Shown here in pieces: positions 41,339 through 53,100 of a DNA stretch of 64,000 nt; the first letter of the stretch is position 1; the number at the start of each line of letters is the position of its first letter. The notes under the pieces are model-generated. The model made no database searches. It saw only the letters and a program-made list of their open reading frames with translations, and had not been told where the DNA came from. Source of the stretch: Zychaea mexicana (taxonomy: Eukaryota; Mucoromycota; Mucoromycetes; Mucorales; Lichtheimiaceae); NCBI RefSeq assembly GCF_025766255.1, contig NW_026516736.1, positions 1 to 64,000 on the forward strand, written 5' to 3'. The position numbers and the translations under genes are program-made.

Positions 41339-42223
41339 TTACAGGCCATGGGAGGTGCCTTTTCCCGACTTCTTAGGGCAAGTGCGGGCCTCATGACCTT
41401 CACTACCGCAGTATAAGCAGAGACCAAGCTGACGTCGACGAGCCTTTTCCTCTGCCGACAATGGGATGAACTTGGTTTTAGCTGCATCCAGGTCCATGGG
41501 CTGCACAGCGCTTGTGGTGTTGGTGGGGGGAACTGTGACCGGTGCCGAAAATCTTTGACGAGGGCGGAACGGCTGATTGCGTCGTTGCCCTTCTCTTTCG
41601 CGCATTCTGTTGTCGAGTTCGATTACCTTCGTTACATACGACCACAGCTCAACTGGCATATCGCGAGTGGCGAGCTCATCCTTAAGGCGATCGCGGAGGC
41701 TTTTGCGAAAGATGGCAAGGAGGGCAGCATCATTGAACTGAGTGCGTAAGGCGAAGTGGCGGAAGGTGGCGGCGTGCTCAGAAGCTGCAGTCGAACCCTG
41801 ACGTAGGTCTAGCAAGCTGTTTTCGATTTCCAGTAGTTCGTTGACCTGTCCAAAAGCCGAACGAAATTCATCAAGGAAGAGCGAAAACGAAAGCATGCAC
41901 GGATCAACCTCGTCCGTACCGATGTCATCGAGATAAGGCTGAGCCCAATCGAACGCAGGTCCAGCCATGAAAGAACACATGAAACAAATTTTTGAAAGGT
42001 CGTCAGCAAACCTGTCCTGATTCATGTGTATGGCCATCTCGACGTGGGTGATGAACGAGCGGATGTCCTCAGTGTTGCCCTTAAAAATTGGTGGGTCATT
42101 TACACGGATGGCACGGCGATACACGGGTGCTTGTGAGTCCAGGGAGAGGTTTTGGAGACCCTCTGCGATGCTGGCAGCATTGATCGAGGACTCCGGAGTT
42201 TGAGCACAGATGTATTTGGGCAT
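41339..42223 (-). CDS. gypsy-2 Gag
   Basis: The first ATG in frame lies at 42223 (MPKYICAQTPESS). Gag fold blocks: DPPIFKGNTEDIRSFI, GPAFDWAQPYL, EFRSAFGQVNE, SAASEHAATFRHFA-like and ELWSYVTKVIELDNRM. Ends with a basic linker and CCHC knuckle CLYCGSEGHEARTCP before the stop at 41339. It looks intact, about 295 residues. Confidence 0.9.
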   Translation of the reverse strand: MPKYICAQTPESSINAASIAEGLQNLSLDSQAPVYRRAIRVNDPPIFKGNTEDIRSFITHVEMAIHMNQDRFADDLSKICFMCSFMAGPAFDWAQPYLDDIGTDEVDPCMLSFSLFLDEFRSAFGQVNELLEIENSLLDLRQGSTAASEHAATFRHFALRTQFNDAALLAIFRKSLRDRLKDELATRDMPVELWSYVTKVIELDNRMREREGQRRNQPFRPRQRFSAPVTVPPTNTTSAVQPMDLDAAKTKFIPLSAEEKARRRQLGLCLYCGSEGHEARTCPKKSGKGTSHGL

Positions 42224-42848
42224 ATGGATTGACAAGGGGAAAAATAGGAGACAGGAAGTACAAGAGAGTCAGTGGGGAAACGGAGTATCTTAAAAAGGAA
42301 ATATCGAAGAATGAGAGGGAATGTAGGGTGACAATAAATAGATAGAAATGGTAAAAGTGGTATAGAGATCAAGGGGCAGTAATGAATCAGAAAAAGGTAA
42401 AGTGGATTTACTGGAATGAAGTATTAGAGTCAGAGAAGGAAGAAAGCAGGTAACACTGAATCAGTCAGATATGATGTAAGTTGCGGACAGGAACAAGACA
42501 AGAAGGGACAGAAAGACCGGACGAGAATGTGCTAGGTGCTTTCAGCAAGAACAGGACAAGACAAGAAGGAAACCTGGAGGTAGGAGTCTAGATGGTGAGG
42601 GAAGAAACAAGAACAAGGTATAGGATGGAAACAAGATATCTGACTGATGTTTTATTATTCAAAGACTATGGTGTTTATATATCTTTTACTATGGAATTTA
42701 ATAATGCGAATAAACGGAAAGATTGGTATTAGGGTTGTTAATTCGGACGATGATGATGGATGATATTGTTACTTGGGGATTTAATAAGTGATCATCGAGG
42801 TTGAGGGTGATCACTTAGTAGAGGTCGAGGAATGTTCATAACATTCCC

Positions 42849-43480
42849 CTCCATTCATTTTACCCGTAACACAAACTGGAGGCTAGTAGCTGAGGTAGGT
42901 AGAAAGTGTGGGGTTTGTTAGCAGCAGCAGGGAGGAAAAAAACAACAACCAAAGATCTTTTATTTTCTCATTACCATTTGCCACAGAAAGTTAACAGCTG
43001 CGACGCACACTTGTAAATGGCTCCTACTCTCTTCACGATGAACAAAAAACAAGGAAAACAAAACGGCACAATCCACAGATTTATTGAAAAACGAAATGAA
43101 GGTAACTGTTTTCTTAAAAAAAGCATGTGCTCAAGATTTGTAAGGAGTAGACCGCTGTTACTGCTGCTTAAAAAACGCTGGGTAAGTGAACAAGGGAAGG
43201 AAAAGTTTATCGGTTGTGCTTGGGGTATAGCTTTAGTAGATATATGCTCATTCAGAATTACTGTTTTTTTTTCTTCTCTGTATATACTTGATGCACCATC
43301 TTGCACCATTCCAACGTTAGACTTGCGTGTGTAATACAACATCGTCCTCTACCTGCGCAAACAATTCGTACTCACAATAAGAACGACGCAACAATCTTCT
43401 TCTCTAATATTCATACACAATCATATACAACATGGCACTGATCCGCCATTGACTTGCAAAATATACAGCCTGACGCGATT
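42849..43480. repeat. Foldback element, left arm inner part
   Basis: Continues the left arm interrupted by gypsy-2. It is the inverted copy of 44540-45163, for example CTCCATTCATTTTACCCGTA against TACGGGTAAAATGAATGGAG near 45150. Confidence 0.88.
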
Positions 43481-44539
43481 ACTTTTTTCCTTTTGCATAT
43501 AACAATATTAACATCGCCGGTCTTTATAGATGGATGAGCTGTAGATAGCAAGAGGGATAACTGACGCGTTTCTTTCCATTTATGTTGATGTGGATTGGAT
43601 GAAAATAAAGTATGATGGCCGATATATAAGAAAGACAAAAAAGAAGGTTCTATAAGAGTTATAACAAGTGCGAAGGATGTTGTTTCGTGGTGAAGGATGG
43701 TTATTGTAATTATTGATATTGCGTGGCAGAGCGTCTGGTGCCATGCACAGTCTCGCGTTTGTGAACCTATTTGTAGCCACACAATTCCGAGATGCGATCC
43801 TTGAAGATCTGCCATCGAGCAGTAGGAACGCACACGAATTCATTAGGAATGAGTGCAAGAACTCCACGTACAGTCGAGTGAGAGAGAGCGTAGCGAATGA
43901 CGTCAAGTGTACTAACTTGTCAGTTGTTTATAGTTGTTTTTACTAACAACAAATAAAGTTGCTGTTGTAATAGCAAAAAACTTCCTCCTTCATAACAACA
44001 AACGCGTTTTCTTCTTTGTCCCTGCCATATTATCATCACCGCTCAGAGCTGTATTTATAGTTTTTATAGAAGCACTTGTAATAACATGCAATACCATCTC
44101 ACACCCGTTTATGCAGACAACTGAAACATAAAGACTACATAATGTATGATCTTTTGCTTTTATTTTTTTATCCTAGCCGTAACATCTACAGTAACAATAA
44201 TAAAGCCCTACATTCCACCTGTCAGCATATATAACTACCTTATCTATCAAGACCAGCAATGTTCGTGTTGGCATATGCAAAAAGAAAAAGGTAATCGTCA
44301 TTGCCATCGTATGTGTGCGAGTACAGCGAATTGCAGAGGAGGGTTATAGTTGTGGTGGTGTGTATGCATTATAGGAATATAATTATCATCGCGTTGATGT
44401 GTATACAAACAGCAAAGAAAGAGATGATCGTCATTACGGTGATGATGTGCTTGAGCGTACAAGTATTAAAACAAAAGACCGGCGTCATAGTCGTCATCGT
44501 GTAATATGGGCGTACATGATAGTGAAAGGTGAATACGTC
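43481..44539. other. Foldback spacer, no recognisable gene
   Basis: About 1.06 kb between the arms. Open frames on both strands are short and without motifs. GATGATGTGCTTGAGCG and similar low-complexity GAT/CAT stretches occur near 44400-44470. Confidence 0.5.
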
Positions 44540-45865
44540 AGGCTGTATATTTTACAAGCCAAGAGCAGATCAGCGTCATGTTGTATATGATTGTGTTTGA
44601 GTAATGGAGAAGAAGATTGTTGCGTCGTTCTTATTGTGAGTACGAATCGTTTGTGCAGGTAGAGGACGATGTTGTATTACGCACGTAAGTTTGACGTTGG
44701 ATTAGTGTAAGATGGTGCATCAAGTATATACAGAGAAGAAAAAAAAACAGTAATTCTGAATGAGCGTATGTCTACTAAAGCTATACCCCAAGCACAACCG
44801 ATAACCTTTTCCTTCCCTTGTTCACTTACCCAGCGTTTTTTTTAAGCAGCAGTAACAGTGGTCTACTCCTTACAAATCTTGAGTACATGCTTTTTTTAAG
44901 AAAACAGTTACCTTCATTTCGTTTTTCAATAAATCTGTGGATTGTGCCGTTTTGTTTTCCTTGTTTTTTGTTCATCGTGAAGAGAGTAGGAGCCATTTAC
45001 AAGTGTGCGTCGCAGCTGTTAACTTGCCGTGGCAAATGGTAATGAGAAAATAAAAGATCTTTGGTTGTTGTTTTTTTCCTCCCTGCTGCTGCTAACAAAC
45101 CCCACACTTTCTACCTACCTCAGCTACTAGCCTCCAGTTTGTGTTACGGGTAAAATGAATGGAGGGGAAATGCTCAGGCCCTGTTCCCATAGCAGCAAAA
45201 TAGGCTTATGCGCACAGTAGTGAGTCTCTGACGCACTCTTGCCATTTCCTATACATTAGCCTACAAGCTTTTTGTCACGAGTGAACCAGCCATACTACTA
45301 TATCTTGACATTGGCTTTGTACTGCTTAACTTCTATTATGTCTTGACCTGAATTGAAAATCTGAAGTACTCAAATATTCTGCTCTGCTACACTTAATATA
45401 TTATCTACTTCAACTTTTATTATGTCTTAGTTGACTAAAACAATGTCCAGGTTGACTGTTATTATGTTCAGGTTGTCTATTATTCATGTTTAGATTGATT
45501 ATTATTCTTGTCTAGAACGATTTTCATTCATGTATAGATTGATTTTTATTTTGTCTAGATTGATTTTACTCATGTCCAGCTCGATTTATTCTTGTCCAGG
45601 TTAATTTATATTCATGTCCAGATCGTTTTATATTCATGTCCAGATCGATCTTTATTCATGTCTAGGTCAATTTATATTCATCTCCAGCTCGATTTTCATT
45701 CATCTCCAGCTCGATTCTCATTCATGTCTAGATCGATTTTCATTTATGTTTAGGTCAATTTATATTCATGTCCAGCTCGATTTTCATTCATGTCTAGATC
45801 GATTTTCATTCATGTCCAGCTCAATTTTTATTCATGTTCAGCTTGATTTTTATTCATGTCCATAT
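44540..45865. repeat. Foldback element, right arm
   Basis: Inverted copy of 42849-43480 followed by 36540-37222. The 22-nt tandem array (TCGATTTTYATTCATGTC) runs from about 45470 to within 5 bp of tRNA-Leu. It lacks the gypsy-2 insertion and so shows the pre-insertion sequence. Confidence 0.88.
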
Positions 45866-45947
45866 GCAGATATGGCCGAGCGGTCTAAGGCGCCACGTTC
45901 AGGTCGTGGTCTCGAAAGAGGCGAGAGTTCGAATCTCTCTGTCTGCA
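45866..45947 (+). tRNA. tRNA-Leu(CAG)
   Basis: Acceptor GCAGATA/TGTCTGC (one G-U), followed by D arm GGCCGAGCGGTCTAAGGC. The anticodon stem CCACG/CGTGG encloses TTCAGGT (anticodon CAG). The long variable arm is TCTCGAAAGAGGC and the T arm GAGAG TTCGAAT CTCTC. 82 nt, discriminator A. The foldback array touches its 5' side. Confidence 0.95.
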
Positions 45948-46234
45948 TTTTATTTTCAACATGTTGAGTTGCTTTTTAGTAGGTAGGTCTGTTGTCATAG
46001 TCATAGTTTTCAAGTAACACATACTTCCTTTTGGGTTCCATTTCCCTTCTTTGATATACTTCTTGCTTGCTGCGGTCTACAGCTACTTTTCCTTTTGTCA
46101 CACAGTGAACTATTACATCATTGCTTGCTGCACATTTATTCTTTGTCATCATTATTTGTATACTTTTATATTATATTATCATTCATCATTACTGTAGTAG
46201 TTTAGAGGAAACATACAAATATCCCCTCTCATCA
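45948..46234. other. No recognisable gene
   Basis: T-rich spacer between tRNA-Leu and Harbinger 3. Confidence 0.5.
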
Positions 46235-46422
46235 GAGCATCTGCAACGGGGTTGTTAAAGTCCGTTGTTACGCTAAAACTAACACCATAATTTAGCAACC
46301 TATGTCTGCAATGGGAGTTGTTAAATGCATTGTCAAATAAGCACTCTGTCAATTTTTTGACCAAAATCGCTAAATTTAACAACACGCTCTTTTTGCTTTT
46401 TTCCTTATCACCTTCCGTCACC

Positions 46423-47410
46423 ATGACCACCACAAACGCTTCTACTACTGCTTCTTCAGCTAATACCATCACTACTACCCAAACTACCACCCCTATTGCT
46501 ACTGGTCCTCCCACCAGCAATAGTGAACATGGAGAATTGTGGATCACAGAGCATGACGTACATTTGGTGAATGCCTACTTGCAGACAAGCACGAATCCCA
46601 GAGACAGGAATGCCATGGGTGAAGACACCCTTTATGACAAGGTGTTGCAATGCTTCATTGAAAATTGCAGCAAGCCTATTAATCGCACTGCAAGCTAGTG
46701 TAAAAACCAGTTCGCCGTCATTTCCACCCAGTGCTCATATTTTTCTGCTTGCTATAGGAAAGTCTTGGCCGACAAAAGAAGTGGAGAGAATCTCAAGGAC
46801 AAGGTACAGTACCTTTGTCACATCCGTAGCTAATTATAAAGCAACTAATATACAGAATTAGATTAACCAAATCAAGGAGCACTACAGCCAAAAACTGCCC
46901 AGTAACAGTGGCAAGGTTTTCAATAAGATGGAATGCTGGACCATTTTGAAGGAGGAAACAAAATGGCAACCACGCATTTCCTCACGCAAGGATGAAGCTC
47001 TTGAGTCAGGAACTTTTCCTGAATGACCAATTGGTAAGAAGCAAGCCAAGGCCGATACCAAGGGTAAGAAGCGAGCTCCAGACGATGACGACCGTGTCTT
47101 GGAGCTTTCATATAAGCAACAAGAACACAACGAAAAGTGGATGAAGTTGTAAGAGAGGGCATTTAAGCTGCAAGAGGTGAACGCCCACACCCAGCGAATC
47201 AAGGCAGAATTCGAGATCATGAAGGAGGATCCAGATACCATGTAAGGTATCTGAGCTGAATTCTTGAGTGGTCTGCAGCAAGACATCATGGAAAGATGGC
47301 GCAAGGAGCGGTGCGAGCACGAGCAAGAAGCGTCGACAGGCATAGAAAGAGACGTGATAAAGGAGACAGAGGGAGGTGGAGAAGAAGACGAACAGCAGCA
47401 GCAGTAGCAA
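46423..47410 (+). pseudogene. Harbinger 3 Myb/trihelix-like accessory protein
   Basis: ATG at 46423, a Thr-rich leader, then ELWITEHDVHLVNAYLQTS, TLYDKVLQCFIENC and CKNQFAVIS after TAG at 46696-46698. After an intron-like gap near 46800-46870, a C-terminal domain reads ECWTILKEETKWQPR, PIGKKQAKAD, LELSYKQQEHNEKW and GLQQDIMERWRKE. TGA 47024-47026, TAA 47150-47152, TAA 47243-47245 and TGA 47252-47254 interrupt it. Most fit CGA/CAA changed by C-to-T when compared with Harbinger 1 (RPLGNKKAK). Confidence 0.72.
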
Positions 47411-48252
47411 TAAACATTAAGTGATTTTTAAATAGGATGGCTGCAGGTAAGTGTGTAATTTATTCATCACTATGGCGATGCCAGATGTGTTCGATGAGGT
47501 CGTTTTGGAGTTGGGTGTAGAGTTTTTTGTCTTTAATGTTTTTTTCACGTATGCGTTGGAGCAGTTGCTCCATTTCTCCACCACACATGAGCGAGGGCTC
47601 AACAGAAAAAGAGCACTCATCATAATCAACCTCGATACGCCGAGCGTAATTGTCCCGCTCATCTTTGACAATTATGTTATGCATGATTATGCATGCAGTC
47701 ATGATGTTGGAGAGGTCCTCTACGTGCCATGCGCGTCCGGGTTCACGAATGATCCTGAACCGCTTCTAGAGAACTCCAAAAGCGCACTTGATATCCTTCC
47801 AGACTGATTCTTGCCGCTTGGTAAACAATTGAAATGGTATGTTTGATAGTAAGGCTGTTAGTTACATTCTAAAGAAATCACACAGTAAACAGATTACCTT
47901 CTTTTTGTTCCTGGGTGGATGGCGATTGGTCTTGACCAGCATTGCCCAGGTAGGGTAGATACCATCAGCTAAATAGTAGCCTATGTTGTTTTCATGATCA
48001 TTGATGGTATATGCGACATGGGGAGCCCATCCACTTATTACGTCGTCGAAAAGTGGGGATTTGTGTAAGACATTGATATCATTGCACGATCTAGGAATGC
48101 CAAAGAACGAATGCCAAATCTATAGGTCGTGGGAGGCAACAGCTTCAAGGATTACACTTGTTCCTTTTTCTTTCCCAGACTTGTATATACTGGCCCATCC
48201 GTTAGGGCAATTTTCCCATTGCCAGTGCATGCAATCAAGTGAGCCTAGTATG

Positions 48253-49351
48253 GAGGACTAATCGGTTTATTACTATATAACTTGCTATCACCAAATTTTT
48301 AATTATTAGCTGAATTTTAAAAATCGAAAAAACAAAATTGAATTTTTTTTATAATATAAAAATATAATCATAATAATATTAACTAATAAAAAAAATAGTA
48401 ATCCTCAACACAGAAATCCTTATATGTAAACAAAGTATGATAAGCTCAATGAAAGATATCATGACTCAAGTTATGGATAAATATTTTGATGATGAAATTC
48501 TATGTGATTTGAAAGAAGAAAAACAAAAACTAATGAAAAATATCATAAAGGAAAAATTGGAAGAAACAAAAACAAACAATTTTTGGTATATCAATAGCAG
48601 TAATGATATATGTTCATATATTTATAAAAGAGGAAAAAAAGAAGGATATATGTGTCATCGGAAAATAAGAACAAATATTGGTGACAATAAACCTGATTTT
48701 CTATGTTCTCAACATAGTAAACTATATGTACCTAAAAAAAAAGAAAAAAAGAGAGAAAACAATCTATAAATATTAAAAAAATTAAAAAAATAAAAATTAA
48801 AAAAATATATATATGTAATGGAGGAATATTAGATTTGGCTATGGCGATAAAAAGTTTATTACAATAACAGCTGACGTTATTCATTAACTTTTCAATTATA
48901 TGCTACATAAAGTAAAAATGATTATGAGGGGAGACTATGTCTTTTTTGGTTTCGAAATTAAAATTATTTCTTTATGAATTAACAAAATCAGAATTAATGA
49001 ATTTATATATTAAATAATTTATAATTTATTTTGATAATTTTATTGATTATTTTGTTTAATATAATTATGTTTTAAATCTTTAATAAATGTATAAACATGA
49101 ATTTAAATTTTTATAATGTTTTAAAAATTATATTATAAAATATAGAAGTTAAAATTTAAAATTAAAAAAAATAGTTAACAATTTATATTATAAAGTATAA
49201 GTTTTTAATTCTCTTTAAATATGAATATTATATATTTTAATTATAACAAATACTTTAACGTAAAAAAATTATTAGCACAAAATTCAAAAATATTACATTA
49301 ATATAAATATCTTTAAATTTCTAGAAATCCTTTTGATACCGACTTATCCCC
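48253..49351 (+). mobile_element. AT-rich ORF-bearing element, copy gamma (full length)
   Basis: 1099 bp inserted in the Harbinger 3 transposase gene, with ATG at both borders (48250-48252, 49352-49354). The left end GAGGACTAATCGGT and inverted right end GGGGATAAGTCGGT agree at 10 of 14 positions. About 80% A+T by eye, sharply unlike the flanks. It holds one ORF starting 184 bp from the left end and the conserved GAGGGGAGACTATGTC at about 48926. Confidence 0.8.
48437..48769 (+). CDS. Unrecognised Cys/His-rich protein of copy gamma
   Basis: 110-codon ATG frame, intact and the only long one in the element. The N-terminal half is acidic/Lys-rich and helical (ISSMKDIMTQVMDKYFDDE, KEEKQKLMKNIIKEKLEE). 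The C-terminal half has FWYINSSNDICSYIYKRG, KKEGYMCHRKIR, DFLCSQHSKLYV and a Lys-rich tail. C-x11-C spacing followed by C-x2-H suggests one zinc site. The homologue in copy alpha keeps the same residues although nearby sequence has diverged, which hints at past selection on the protein. No transposase signature is visible, so the element may be mobilised in trans, or the protein is a new type of transposition factor. Confidence 0.6.
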   Translation: MISSMKDIMTQVMDKYFDDEILCDLKEEKQKLMKNIIKEKLEETKTNNFWYINSSNDICSYIYKRGKKEGYMCHRKIRTNIGDNKPDFLCSQHSKLYVPKKKEKKRENNL

Positions 49352-49960
49352 ATGCCTAGAAAACCTTGTACTTTACCAAGGGCCAACAATTGCTTAAGGT
49401 CTTCTTCGTTGGGAGAACGTAGATATAGTACTCTTCCCTGAAGCATTCGATGACACCTTTACAAAATCGGTACAGGCAGTCTTGAGCTGTACGCTCGCCG
49501 ATTTTTAAAATACTTGTCGACGGTGTCAGCGGGTGCACCATATACAAGTATGCGCAAAGCTGTAGTACCTTTGACATATGGGTAGAAACCCAATTTTCCA
49601 GTTGCATCAGGTTTTTGCTGGAAATACGGATATTTCAATTCTAGTTCGCCAATAATGCACAAAACACTTCACAACGCATCCAGAACCGGCGATGAAAGAC
49701 CTTCGCATCGTATCTTGGCGTCTCAGCAAAGTAATCCTGTATGAGTATCTGCTCGAGGATAACGATCGCAACGGACGTATTTCCGTTGCTTTGGCGCTTT
49801 AGGGACAGCGTCGAGCTTTCTTTTCTTTCGTAGCTGCAAGATGTGTGTCAGTGTCTGTTGCACTTCGCGGCTATTCTTATCCATCTCCTCATCTAGGACG
49901 CGATTTTTTTCAAGGAAATCTTCAAGGGAGTCCTAGTCATACCCAGCCGCCGACTTAGAT

Positions 49961-50120
49961 AGTCAGATTTTTACTTGCGGTATTATCGAGGAACAGCTCG
50001 ACAAGTAACCACAACCGCAACCGCAAGTGCGGTGTCTACATTATACACCTGTGCACGCTTGCTATTTGTGGCAGTTGCCGTCAGTAGTTTATTATCCCTC
50101 TCCTCTTATCAAATAATAAA
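49961..50120 (+). repeat. Possible left end of KDZ element: ACCGCAA-rich repeats
   Basis: TTACTTGCGGTATTATC and AACCGCAACCGCAAGTGCGG lie just upstream of the KDZ gene. A similar TTACTTGCGGTTTTAATC is at about 63218. The relation to a terminal repeat is a guess. Confidence 0.3.
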
Positions 50121-53100
50121 ATGCCTGAACTCGGTGAAAAATGCAAAAGAGCTTTTGGAGTAGTCAACAAGTATGGGACGAAAAAGCTTATGCACACGAC
50201 CTCTTTGATCGGACGTAATGCTTCGAATTCGCGAGCTCAGATTACACCCTCTGACACCAACGAAAATGAATGGGCCAATGTCGTTAAAAGTCCTTTCGTC
50301 ATGCGTAAAAGGAAGAGAACCGACGAACGTGCCAAGAAATGGGCCGAGCTCTTACCTTTTCTCACTGAGGCGTATATCCAAAACTATGGTGTCCAGGTCC
50401 CAGTACCTCAGTCACTAAAGGCCACCGACGACGTTTTCTTGACGTGCGCATGCAAAGAGAAGAAGTCGACCTACGTCACGACTATTTATAAGTGTGGTAT
50501 GAATAGAAGCAGTTCCTCAACTTTACGAATAAGAAAAGGAAAAACAGTTAGAAAGTAGACCATCAATTGATCAATATATGTGTTAGGGATTCACCCTGAC
50601 AAGATCACTTACTGCAAGAATTGCCCCGAACATTCGTTGCTAGCTGTCATGATGCGTCGTCATCTCTTTCCTTTGACACCATCCGATCCGCAGCACGCCA
50701 TTCACATTGAACAAATGCGCAGTTTCCATAACATGCATTACATTTGCCGTGTCTCGATCCATGCAATTGCTGAATGGGCTCGAGCAGAGTATCACTTCAA
50801 GGTATGATTAGTTTAATAGATGGAAAGATAAGTAAATAGGATGAACTTAATGTGATTACACACTTTCTATTAGCTCCCGATACCTGCATCGTTCAAGCAA
50901 CGACTGACGGAAGCTCTCCCAATTTATGGGAGATTAATGCTCAATCTGGAGAAGAAGCATCGAGATCTATGTGACCTGGATGACGCATGTCCTACATACA
51001 GATATGCGGTATGTTTCTAATTTATGTGCTGTGAAACAATTATCTATACTAAGGAGTTAAACATGTCGAGCATTTGTTTTAGTCTGGTCCCAAGATCATA
51101 GCTGGAGATGGAAACCAGTCGCTACGTCGGTTTGCTAAGACAAAGGATCCAAAGGAAGTCGCCTTTGAAGGCTAAGAGGAAGTCGATCGCCCGTGGGTCA
51201 AGCCGGAGCAAGTAATTCAATATGAATGCTCGGTATGAATATTTAGGACATACATGGAGCGTGCATATATATTGAATAACCTTAATTCCCAGGCAACTGA
51301 CGGATGTGAGACTTGGCAAGCTCTCAACTGGATGAAGAGAGTAAAAACAAGCCATCTGGACCAGACAGGAGCATTCGCGTGTACGTGTGGTCATGGTCAT
51401 CCAGTGGCCATCATCGATATGAATACGCCAGGCGAACAGTGAGTTTCTCGAAGTATACATTTAATGTATCAGGTCTTACTTTAACCGATGTCAAATGATA
51501 CTAGATACACGTACATGCTTAGCTGTCTACAGAAGGTGATCGACTTACCCCTTTATGGATCAAACATCCGTATCATGTACGATGTCGGTTGCAAGCTTCG
51601 TCTGCTCTGCAGGTAATCTTCGATTCTTAAATACCATATACTGCAAACCTATCAGCGGTTACATATCTCTCTTTTTTTATTTCTTATTACCAGAGAACCG
51701 ATCGTCTACATAGCTTTAAGGATGTTGACATTGCTGTCAGCATTTTTCATATAACCGGGCACAATCCTGAATGCCAAATTCATTTTCACCCTTGTTTGAG
51801 GATCGGCTTTGGGCTGCAAGATGGTGAACATCTAGAGAGACTTTGGTCATTCCTCAACGGATTTGTGTCTATGACACGACATATGTCGTCTCTCAACAGA
51901 CGACTCACGCTGACGATTGCTCTGAACTTTCACGCCCAACAAAAAGATGACAATCTAGGTATATCAATCGCACCAACATGGCAAATTGCAGCAAATCCAC
52001 TGAACGTTTGCTCTTATAGGCCAATACATCCGCCGCAGATACGTATGCACACTCAAGCTTAAAGAAGATGCGCTGAAAGCTCTAAGACAGTCGGGCGTTA
52101 ATGTCAATGATGAAGAAGCGATGAAAGAGATGGAAGAGAAATGGGATAGACACGTCGCCGAATCCAAAAAAAGAAACGTCGAAAAAGATGGCAGCAGCAG
52201 ATTTGCTCAAACATGCAGAGCTATAGAGAATTTGCGTGTTGCTATTGCTATCTATGATATTATTAATCAAGCTTTCAAACACCAAGGCAATGGTAACATC
52301 TTTGATCAGCTCGATCGAGTAAAGACAAACTCATCTGAAATATTGTCTTTGTAGGCCACAACCAGACGCAGAATCTTGCAGGCCAAAGACAAGCAGCGCG
52401 AAATCAAATTGAAAAGCGCCTCATAACATACAACACGAAGATCAATGCCGTACCTGTTTTTAGTACGTGTTGTAACCTACCTTGTTGTCCCCAATACATT
52501 CGTATCAATAAACGGGCTCTTCCCCTTAGTATTGGCTTTGTAATCTACTTGTATCACTATCTGTCAGTTTACTCTCTATCATTTTTATCACAGACTTGGT
52601 GTAACTATGAGTGCAAATTTATCTCACACCCGCAACAATACGCTTACTGCGCAACACCACTCTTACTGCGAGTGCAAAAACAACTCACACCAGGTGCAAA
52701 ACCATTTCGCACTACTGCGGTATCCATTGGATCAAGCACCAATTAGATTAGATATAGATAGTGTATTAGAATTAGTATAAATAGACCAATATTTTGTATT
52801 GAATAATAAACAGTTCAGTTCTTTAGCTTCTCCTTCTCTTAACTTTAGCTTTTCCCTTTCCTATCAAGAGGATTGTCTTTTGTGGCTCCAGACGTAATAA
52901 TCCCTGGTTGTTGAGCTCCCACACTTGTATTTCATCTCTTTGCTTAATACTTAGCATTTCATCTACATTTATCAGCTTTTCTTATACTATCCATCCTATT
53001 AAACGGGATTCGGAACTCTTACACAAACTAAGACGTTACAGTGTTATATCTTCGCATCATACAGCATGACCGACTTTAACAAATGACTAACGCTATATGC

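Larger units (their letters stand above)
37223..42843 (-). mobile_element. Chromodomain Ty3/gypsy retrotransposon (gypsy-2)
   Basis: LTRs 37223-37591 and 42475-42843 (369 bp, TGTAAG...ATAACA) differ at about four positions. TTCCC precedes the left LTR (37218-37222) and follows the right one (42844-42848). Interior order on the minus strand: gag, protease, RT, RNase H, integrase, chromodomain, then polypurine tract GAGGGGAGG. Inserted in the left foldback arm. Four in-frame stops and a frameshift disable it despite near-identical LTRs. Confidence 0.96.
47460..49925 (-). pseudogene. Harbinger 3 transposase, split by copy gamma
   Basis: N-terminal part 49925-49355 on the minus strand (FYPYVKGTTALRILVYG, DCLYRFCKGVIECF) and the rest 48249-47460 (GSLDCMHWQWENCP-type first Asp block around 48200-48240, DVISGWAPHVAYTIN, ADGIYPTWA, then MTACIIMHNIIVKDERDN and LIEHIWHRH). 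The blocks align one by one with Harbinger 1. Gamma lies between CCTAGTATG and CATGCCTAGAAAACC. Further stops and shifts are present. Confidence 0.75.
46235..49960. mobile_element. PIF/Harbinger element 3 (related to element 1), right end missing
   Basis: The left end GAGCATCTGCAACGG resembles Harbinger 1 (GAGCACTCGCAACGG) but follows TCA rather than TTA/TAA. It encodes the same gene pair. It is split by AT-rich copy gamma, and no matching right end is seen before KDZ sequence starts near 49968. Confidence 0.75.

Noticed and set aside
43017..43334. ORF in the foldback arm (with inverted copy near 44818-45042)
   Set aside because: Present only because the arms are duplicated; no motif and low-complexity termini.
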